From Cyanophora paradoxa (taxonomy: Eukaryota; Glaucocystophyceae; Cyanophorales; Cyanophoraceae): DNA of 64,000 nucleotides. A program made the position numbers and the translations under genes. This document shows positions 56,060 to 64,000 of the stretch, in pieces (within the stretch, counting starts at the first letter, position 1; each line of letters starts with the position of its first letter). The notes beneath the pieces were generated by a model. It worked only from the letters and a program-made list of their open reading frames with translations. It had not been told where the DNA came from and searched no databases. Where the stretch lies: contig QPMI01000193.1 in NCBI GenBank assembly GCA_004431415.1, positions 116,787 through 180,786 of the forward strand, given 5' to 3'.

Positions 56060-59000
56060 CCCCCCTTCGAGAGGCGCGCTGACCGGGCGGGGGCCGGGGC
56101 AGGCGTCGCGGCACGGGAACAGGGCGGCCGTGCGCGTCCTGCTCAAGTTCGGGGCCGACCCGATGGTCGCCGACAAGAAGGGCGAGACCGTGCGCCCCGC
56201 CGCCCCCGCCGTCGCTGCCGCCCCGTTCGATCCCGCGCAGGCCCCGTTCTACGCCCTGCGGTTCACCGACCCGAAAACGAGCGTACCCCTCCGCTACTTC
56301 TTCACCCGCAAGGGCCACTGGTGAGGCGCCCTACCCCCCACCTCCCGTCTTCCCGGGTATTGATCCCGTACCCCCCACAGGCGATCTTACGGGGCGTACA
56401 AGAACCTGGACCTCGACCGCGTGCGCCCCCGCCCCAAGGGGTACCGGGCTCCCTCCTTCGAACCCGGCGCAGGCGGAGGAGGCGCTCGATGCGGAGCGCT
56501 TCGCGGGCTCGGACGACGCGCGCACCCTCGGCCATCTCGGCCTCACTCCTCCACTGACAGTGGCGGCAGGACAACGCACTGGCTAAGGCTTCGCCGGCGC
56601 GCCACATCAAGCGCGTGCTCTCCGCCAAGGGGCAGAGCCTCCTGCAGTGCGCTCCGGGCCCTCCATCCTCGGAAGCCGGAGGCCGGGCCGGTGCTCGGGG
56701 TCTCTGACGGGAGGCGGGGGCGCGGCGGGGGCAGCGGGGTGGCGCGGCTGGGGAACAGCGCGGCGTGCCGGCAGCTCCTTCAGGACTACGACTTCGCCGA
56801 CGTGCGCCCAGCCCTGCCCCCGCCCCGCGCCCCGCGCTCCTGCCCCCCGCTTTCCCTCACAATCATGAGCAAGAAACATCTCTGTATCCGTCTAGTGCAT
56901 TCCTAAGAGCGCTGTCTGGTGCATTTCCGCTCCTCTGCCATCTCCCCTATTCCTCCTCCTCCTCTTCCTCCTCCTCCTTCCCCCCCCCCCCACCACCCCC
57001 CCCCCCCCTCCCGAGCAAATAAACAGTGCCGCGGCACTGCCGCCCCCGCGAATAGTGCCGTGCGGTATGCGCTCATGTTCGGATGCCGCCGATGACGCAG
57101 CGCCCCGCCCGGCGCGGCCCCCGCAGATGATTGACGTGCCGGACTCGGACCGGCGCACCCCGCTGGTGCGGCGCCCGCCCCGAGCCCGCCCAGCCGCACC
57201 GGCCTCGCTCATCGCCCCCCGCAGATCCTCGCCACCATGGGCGGCTTCGCCCCCGTCATGCGGTGCGCGTTACCTTCTCGCCAAACGCCGCTGCACGCTC
57301 GGCTCGTCTCGGTTGTTCTCACTTGGGCGCCGGCGCGCGGCGGCAGGCTCCTGCTGGCGCTCCCGGAGGCGGCCTCCGAGGAGGCCGCCGGGGAGAAGCC
57401 GCCCGAGAAGGGCGCGGGGGCCGCCCCCCGCCGCCCCAAGGCCCCCACCTGGAAGGTGCCGCGCCCCCGGGAGAGGCCCCGCGGTCGAGGCGCTCGGGCC
57501 TCGGCTCTGCAGCGAGCGAAGCAAAGCGCGGAGGGCGCCGGGGGGGCGCGCGCGCCCTCGCCCTGGAGCTCATCGGCGTCGGTCGCGCAGGGGGCGGACC
57601 GGTACGCGGAGGACCGGTTGAAGCGGACGGCGCTGCACTACGCCCTCGCCGCCACCGACCTTGCCGCCGTCGCGTGCGCCCCGCAACCCCGCAGCAGCCG
57701 CCGGCCGCCCCGCCTGACGCGGCGCAGGATCCTGCTGGGGAGCGAGGGGGGCGCCCCCGCCAGTGCCGCCTCCGTCCCCGAGGAGATGAAGGAGGCGCGG
57801 CCGCCCGCCCCCCCTCTTCCCCTGCTCGCGATTCGACCCGCCCCCGCCTCCCCGGCAGGTCCTGCGCCGCACCGTCTACGAGGGGGGAGTGACCCCGCTC
57901 ATGGCGCGCCCGCCGCCCCGCGCCGCGCCCTCCCTGGCCCCCCCGGGCTAGGCTGAAGCCGCCCTCCCCGCCCAGAAATTCGTGACGAGCGACCCGGGCA
58001 TGGTCAACCTCTTCCTCCAGGCTCGCCCCGCCCCGCCCCGCCCGCACCCCGGCCTTCCGCCCCCGCGACCGCCCCCGCAGAGCGGGGCCGACCCGAACGC
58101 GGTGGATGCGCGCCGGCGCACGGCCCTGATGTACCTCGCCGCCGGCTGCCACACCGCGTGAGCTCGCCCGCCCCGCGCACCCCTCGGGCGGCGTCGAGAG
58201 GCGGCGGGGCAGGGGCGAGGAGGTGGTGCGGGCGTCGCTGGGGCACCTGCTGGACCGGGAGGCGGAGGTGGCGGCGCAGGACGCCCTCGGCCGCACCGCC
58301 CTCCACTACGCCGCCCACCGCCTCCAGGTCACTACCCCTCCCACCCGCAGCACAGCGCCGCCGCCGCTCGGGGTGAGCCGGGGCGGGGCGGGGCGGCCAG
58401 GACGGGGAGGCCGCGGCCACGCTCGTCTTCCGCGAGATCCTCGAGAAGGCGCGCGCCCTCGTTTCCCAGACTTCTGTGCGGCGAACGCTGAGGCGGCCTG
58501 GGGCAGGACCCCGGGCTGCTGTGGACGGCGGACGCGTTCGGGCGGCTGCCCGTCACGTACGCCGCCATGTACGGCTTCGGCGAGCAGGCCTTCAAGAAGG
58601 TCCCGCCCGCCCCGCGGCCCCCAGAGCCCCAGCGATGGCTCGAGATCTAGGGCGGAGGGGGGGAGGCGGGCGGCGCGAGGCTGATAATGATCGCGCGCCG
58701 GGGCCGCCGCAGGTCTTCTCGGACCACCAGACGAAGGAGCTCGCCGCCGCCGACAGCGATGGCATGAACCCGGTGCGCATTCCCCCCAGCTTCCCGACCG
58801 CGACGTGAAGGGGACTTGGACGATGTCGGCTCTCGCGTTTACGCCGCCCTGACGCCCTCCGGCAGCTCCTCTGGGCGGCGTACGCGGGGCGGGAGGAGAC
58901 GCCGCTGATCGCGAAGATGGTGCGGGGCCGGCGCCAGCGCCGCAGCCGCCACGCGCGCGCGCGTCGCGCCTCGGGGCCGTGACGGGCGGGCGGGCAGATC

Positions 59001-62000
59001 TGGAGCTCCATCAGCTGGGACGCCTGGTTCAGCGTCAAGGCGCGCCGCCGCGTTCGACGCTCCCCGGGGGCGCTCGCCTCTGACTCCCCCGCAGCTCGAG
59101 TACTGCGACCTCCTCATGCTCTTCCAGCCCCAGGCCCGCCGCCGCCCCCGCCCCGCGCTCGCCGCCCCGAGCGCCGCCCGGCTGACGCGCCGGGCAGGAC
59201 CGCCTCGGCGTGATCGAGATCCTCGCCAGCAAGAAGACCCCCGTCAACTTCGAGAACGTGCGCCCGGCCACGAGACCGCGCTCCGCCGTGCCGGCGCGCG
59301 CGTGACTGAGTGCGCTTGGGGGGCGGGGGCAGGTGGTGCGAAGCCGGTGCTCGGAGGTGGACGGGGAGGACGCGCGGGCGCACGCCGCCATGGCCTTCGC
59401 GCTTCACTTTGGGCGCCTCGCCGCCGTCGAGGAGGTGAGGAACGATCCCCGCGAGCGAGCGGGGCCGGATTGGGCGAGGGTGCCGAGGGGGCGCGGGCGC
59501 AGGCGCGGCGGGACGAGTACGAGGAGATGCAGAAGAAGGCGCTCGCCCTCGCCGAGAAGCTCCTCGACGAGGCCCCCGCCGACTCGCCCGTCGCCCAGCG
59601 CAAGGCGCGCCGCTCGCCCGCTGCGCAGCCCTCTCTCTAGCACCTCCGCGATCTCGAGGGTGCGAGGTTCCGCGGGCGCGCCGTGGACTGACGGGCGGAG
59701 CGCGGCAGCTCGTGGTGGACCTGGGCCACAAGACGGCGGCGCTGAACGAGCGCAAGCGGCGCGCCGTCGCCGCCCGCCGCGACACCGTGCCCCCCGCCCC
59801 TCTACCTCCCCGCCCCCCGGCGCTCTCTTCTCAGCCCCTCGGAACTCCCCGCAGAAGCGCCACGAGGCCGCTCTGGAGGAGCACAAGTACTCGTGCCTGC
59901 GCGCCCTGGTGCGCGCCTTCCTGCTTGCGGCTCCTGTTCCAGCGCTCGGCTTCGAGCGCAGGGGGCCGCAGAAGGACGGGCGGCGCGGGGCGCTGCAGTA
60001 CCTGTTCGGGGGCCAGGGCCTCTCGGCGGACGAGCGGCGGCGCCTGCTCGCCGGCCTCGTCGCCGGCAACCCCGAGGTCCCCGCCCGCGCCCCGGCGCCC
60101 CCGCGCCCCGGCGCGAGGGGCGAGGGGGCTGCAGGCGGAGAGCCGGGGCGAGCCGCCGGCGCTCTTCGACACGACCCACGAGCTCTTCGACGCGCTGCGC
60201 GGCGGCAAGGACGTCCGCTTCCACGTGCGCCCCCGCCCGCCCGGCCCCGCGATGCGCCGGCCGGCCTCCGAGGCGCCCGCTCGCCTCGCCCCGCAGAACG
60301 TGCAGGTGCTCACCGCCGGCCCCGACCACGAGTCGGAGGAGCAGCGCGCCAAGAGGGGCTTCCTCTGCGGCATCAGCCGTGCGCGCCCGCCCCGCCGCCC
60401 TCTGCCCTCGCGCGCGTCGCCGCCACCGACGCGGAGGCCGGCGCCGCAGTGAAGTGCATGGCGGGGGCCCAAGGCGAGGAGGGCGAGGAGGAGATTTCCA
60501 CGTCGGTCGGGACCAGTGCGCCGCCCCGCGCGCTGCCGACGACCCGCGCGCGGCCGACCTGCCCGCCCCGCCGCGGCTCGCGCGCGTCGCAGCGTGGAGC
60601 CACCGGCTCGAGATCACGTGGACGGACCTGGTGCGATGCCGCGCCCCGCGGGCGGCTGCCGCGCTGCCCTTCGCCCTCGCGCTCTGATCAGACCCCGACC
60701 GGGGCGGCAGGTGACGGAGGAGGAGGCGGAGGCGGGCGAGGAGGCGGCCGCGCGCGACATCGTCGGCCTGCGCCTCTGGTGCGCCGGCGTCGGACTTGAG
60801 GCCGACGCGGGGCCCCGCGGCACCGTGCCGACGGCCTCCGCGGCAGGTACGACGAGCTGCCCGAGGACTACCACGAGGACGGCGAGCCGACCCGCGCCGT
60901 CTGCGGCGTCGAGGTGCTGCCGCCCCCGCGCCGCCGCCCGCTCGGGGCCGGACCGACGGCGGGGCGGGGGCAGGTGGCGCGGGCGGCGCGGGGGAGGCCC
61001 GGCAAGACCGTGAGCACGCTGATCGGGCGCAACGTGGGGCCCAACGGGGAGCGCCTCGACATGCACGACATCCGCGTCCCGGCCGACCACCAGGCCCGCC
61101 CCCCCCCCCCCACCTCACCGGATCGGCGTTATTCGCCGAGAGCCGCCGGCTGGGTCGGCGGCGGCGGCGGGGGCGCTCACGGGCGGGGCGGCAGGTGGTG
61201 GGCATGGCCGGCCTCGCCCGCACGTGGCTCTTCGACCTGGGCCTCGTCGTGCGGCCCCGCGGGCCCCTCTTCGCCTCCAAGCTCAAGTGCGCGCGCGCCG
61301 CCGGCCCCTCCGAGCGCCCCCGCGCCCACGCGCCGCCAGGGGGATCATGGAGGAGAACCCGGCGCCGGCCGCGCCGGCCGCCAAGGAGGCCGCCAAGCCG
61401 GAGGAGGTCAAGGAGGGGGCCCCCAGGGCGATGAGCATCATCGAGGTGCGCCCGCGCCCTCCCGCCGCCCGGGGCCGCCCCCGCCCACCGCGGGCGGGAA
61501 GATGGCGCTGGAGATCGGGCCGAGCGCCGGCAAGATCCTCGCCCACCCGCGCGTCGCCGAGCGCCTCTCCTCCACCGTCCGCTCCGCCCCCCGCCCCTCT
61601 CATTGCCCTCTCTCCTCTCGAGCGCCACCACGTGCGCAGTGGCGGGGGGAGACGAAGGCGGAGGAGTCGCTGCTGGACCAGCTGGTCATCAAGCCGATCT
61701 TCTCCGTCCTCGGGCAGTGGCGCGCGGGGGGGAAGCCCGGCTCGCGGGCCGCCGAGGAGGAGGAGGAGGGGCCGGGCGGGGGCGTGCCGGCGTGGAACCT
61801 CTTCGCCCGGAAGGACGCCGTCTTCGGGACGCCCCGCGGCAAGTTCTTCCTCGAGTCCGCCCCCGCCCCCCGCCTCCCCCGCCCTCGCGCCCGGCGCGCC
61901 CCGACGCCGGCGTGCCGCCAGGTTCCTCTTCTACATCTTCCTCCTCGCCACCTTCACCCTCGGTCCGCGCCCCCGCCCCCGCCCCCGCCCTCGCCTCGCG

Positions 62001-62662
62001 CTGAGCCTGGGGACGCGCCGGCAGCGCTGAACTGGCAGACGGAGGGGGTCAACGGGGCGGACCTGCTCCTCCTCGCCCTCATCGCCTCCTTCGTCGTCGC
62101 CGAGTCCTCCCAGGCCCGCCCCCGCCCCGCCCCGCCCCGCCGCCGGCCCCCCGCGCGAGCCCAGCCCCCCGGGCGGCGCAGGTGCTCCAGGACGGGTGGA
62201 AGTACTTCTTCAACGTGTGGAACGTCGCCGACGTCATCATGTGCGCGCAGCGCGCCCCAGCCCGCGCGGCCGCGCGGCGCGCGCCTGATCTCGATCGGCG
62301 GGGGCGCGCGCAGGGTGCTCATCTTCGCGGCCTACTACATCATCCGCCTGAAGAACGTCTTCGACTTCAGGTGATTCCTCCCTCTCTTCGCTTGCTCTTG
62401 TGGGCGAGCCTTGTTCGACGCCTCGGCAGCCACGCGGACGTCGTCACCGCGTACCGCATCCTCGCGTTCAACTCGATCCTTCTCTGGACGCGCCTGCTGA
62501 ACACCTGGTTCGCTGCCCTCGCGAGGCCCCCTCGGCCGGCTGCGGCCGGGCCGCCGGCCGCTCGTGACGCTCGGCCGCAGCGACCTGCACCCGACGCTGG
62601 GGCCGCTCCTGACCATCATCAAGAACAGTGCGCTGTTTCACCTCGGCCGCTGTCGGGCGCTG

Positions 62663-62695
<33 letters not shown>

Positions 62696-64000
62696 CGGGG
62701 CGCTGAGGGGCGGGGCGGGCAGTGGCGACGGACACGCTGACGTTCCTCGTCGTGCTGCTCCTGGTCATGCTCGGCTTCTCGCAGCTCATCCACCTCCTCA
62801 TCATCCGCGTCCTCGTCCGCCCCCCGCCTCGCCGCCCCCCTCAATGCCCCACGCCGGCTCATCGCCGGGCCTCGCCAGGAGGAGAACGAGCAGCGGCCGG
62901 GCGACACGGTCCTCCTCATGTTCAAGACCATCCTGGGCGACGCGCGCCCTCCCCCTTTCCCCTCGATTGTAGCCCAGCGCCGCCTCACCTCGCGGGGGCC
63001 GGCGGGGCGCGCAGGGCGACATCGACTTCGTGATCGAGCACTCGTCCACGGTCGGCTTCCTCATCTACTCCTTCTACCTGAGCGCGCCCGCCGCCCCTCC
63101 CCGCCCCGCCCCGCCCGCGTGGGCGCTGACGCCCCGGCCCCGCCAGTCTTCTCCGTCATCATGCTCCTGAACCTGCTCATCGCCGTCTACGGCGGCACCT
63201 ACGGCAAGATCGGTCCGCCCCCTCCGCCCTCCGCCTCCCCCGTGGCCCCCGAGCTGTGTGCCGACCGGCCCCCCCGCAGCGGACCGGGCGGAGAACCAGT
63301 TCCAGTTCACGCGCGCCGAGACCTACCTGGAGTACGCCGGTGCGCCCCCCGCCCGAACTCGCGGCGCGAGGCGGCGGGCAGCGAGCGAGCGAGGCGGGGC
63401 AGGGCGCGAGTACGTGCCGCCCCCGTTCAACCTCATCCAGTTCGCCGTCCGCTGCCTCCTCGAGTGGCCCCTCGGCCTCGTCGACCGGTGCCCCGCGCCG
63501 CGCCGCGCTCAAACGCGAGGCCGGCCGACGCGCCCCGCAGGTGCTTCTGCGTGGACAAGGTTCCGGAGAAGCGGGCGGGGGCGGACGACGACGAGTACGA
63601 GAACGCTGACGAGGAGGAGCCGGCCCCGACGGCGCTCGGCAGGGCCGTCGACGGCCTCGGCACGAAGGTGCGCGACCTCGTGCCATCCGCTCTCGCCCTC
63701 GGCCGACCCCGGACGCGCCCCGGGCGCGCCCCGCCCTGGCCTGCGTGTGCCGCAGGTCTCGTCGGTCGCGCTGCTGCTGGTCCTGTTGCCCTTCGCCGTC
63801 GCCCTCGCGCTCCCCGTCCTCGCCTTCCAGCTGGCGCGCCGAGCCCCGCCGATCGCGCGCGGCGCCGCCGGCGGCTCTGATCGCGGGGGCCGCGGGCGCG
63901 GGCAGATGCGGCACTCGCGGGGCCCCGCCGGCCGCTCCATGGCCGACATCGTCTCCGGCAAGAAGGCGCGCACCGCACACGAGGGGCCCGAAGGCCGCTC
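54297..64000 (+). CDS. Ankyrin-repeat TRP-family cation channel (multi-exon, 3' end beyond window)
   Basis: Likely a non-selective or calcium-permeable channel. Candidate ATG at 54297 (EADWVVDIKVVDSPVGGREE). After a helical N-terminal region come ankyrin exons: RHGNRAAVRVLLKFGADPMV (56.1 kb), DRYAEDRLKRTALHYALAAT (57.6), SGADPNAVDARRRTALMYLA (58.1), DREAEVAAQDALGRTALHYA (58.3), TADAFGRLPVTYAAMYGFGE (58.5) and GVIEILASKKTPVNFENV (59.2). A long linker leads to the membrane part: RFLFYIFLLATFTLG, GADLLLLALIASFVVAESSQ, YFFNVWNVADVIM, VLIFAAYYIIRLKNVFDF, LTFLVVLLLVMLGFSQLIHL, a pore-region exon (DTVLLMFKTILGD) and S6 VFSVIMLLNLLIAVYGGTYG. After S6 comes VPPPFNLIQFAVRC, as in TRP proteins. A further hydrophobic segment (VSSVALLLVLLPFAVALALP) precedes the window end, where the frame MADIVSGKKARTAHEG is still open. 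GC donors follow 58020, 61093 and 62113. Confidence 0.82.
56029..56057 (+). repeat. Poly-C tract in channel-gene intron, copy B
   Basis: Twenty-nine C residues just upstream of the first ankyrin exon; two longer than in copy A. Confidence 0.9.
62664..62695 (+). repeat. Poly-G tract in channel-gene intron
   Basis: Thirty-two G residues on the coding strand, upstream of the exon beginning VATDTLTFLVVLLL. Unlike most such tracts here it is purine on the sense strand, so it is not a polypyrimidine tract and could form a G-quadruplex in the transcript. Confidence 0.9.

Larger units (their letters stand above)
52001..56151. repeat. Segmental duplication, copy B (4.15 kb)
   Basis: Same-orientation counterpart of 38,622-42,675. 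It carries a truncated RING-TRAF-MATH gene, the shared promoter and the 5' exons of the intact channel gene. The G-rich stretch at 52,512-52,560 and a 75-nt deletion relative to copy A positions 38,927-39,001 are the main differences. Confidence 0.9.

Noticed and set aside
59802-61631. 609-codon minus-strand ORF over the channel gene
   Set aside because: Low-complexity Arg/Gly/Ala shadow; plus-strand exons in the same interval match the linker and S1 region of the channel.

Overview
The window looks like nuclear DNA of a GC-rich unicellular eukaryote, most likely a microalga or related protist. The lineage cannot be fixed from sequence alone. Genes are split into many short exons (about 40-130 nt) by very short introns (about 38-70 nt). 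Introns start with GT or quite often GC, and carry CTAAC-like branch sites. The gene set (organellar tryptophanyl-tRNA synthetase, AMN1-type LRR protein, RING/TRAF/MATH protein, ankyrin-TRP channel, modular membrane protein) is eukaryotic. Genic DNA is very GC-rich. Intergenic DNA and some introns are closer to balanced and unusually full of short palindromes.

Layout. 0.6-3.1 kb: organellar-type tryptophanyl-tRNA synthetase (minus), divergent from an F-box-like/LRR gene (3.3-6.1 kb, plus). 6.1-10.0 kb: repeat-rich DNA with one orphan exon-like ORF. 10,030-28,688: one very large Ty3/gypsy-type LTR retrotransposon in minus orientation, with identical 256-bp LTRs and a 5-bp target duplication. 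It carries gag, protease, RT-RNase H and integrase, plus about 7.7 kb of extra coding sequence with RGG and RS tracts between gag and protease. 28.7-38.3 kb: a repeat field with a 1.9-kb terminal-inverted-repeat element, a 363-bp MITE with an 8-bp target duplication, tandem repeats and hairpins, a multi-exon gene for a small protein with DCSG-like repeats (32.8-35.0 kb, plus), and a gene remnant (35.6-36.1 kb, minus).

38.4-64.0 kb holds a divergent gene pair, a RING-TRAF-MATH ubiquitin-ligase-like gene (minus) and an ankyrin-TRP channel gene (plus), partly duplicated. Copy A (38,622-42,675) keeps the full RING-TRAF-MATH gene but only the 5' end of the channel gene. Copy B (52,001-56,151) keeps the full channel gene, which runs off the right edge, but a truncated RING-TRAF-MATH gene with a 75-nt deletion in MATH. 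Between the copies are a gene for an unrecognised basic, probably nuclear protein (43.1-45.0 kb, minus) and one for a large type I membrane protein (45.1-52.0 kb, minus) built of about eleven modules marked by C-x(2-3)-R-x2-R-G-x4-C. The 5' end of that gene abuts the truncated MATH sequence, and an open frame crosses the junction.

Most exon boundaries are inferred by eye from reading frame and splice-site sequence. Gene spans are therefore more reliable than individual exon ends, and functions rest on visible motifs, not database searches.
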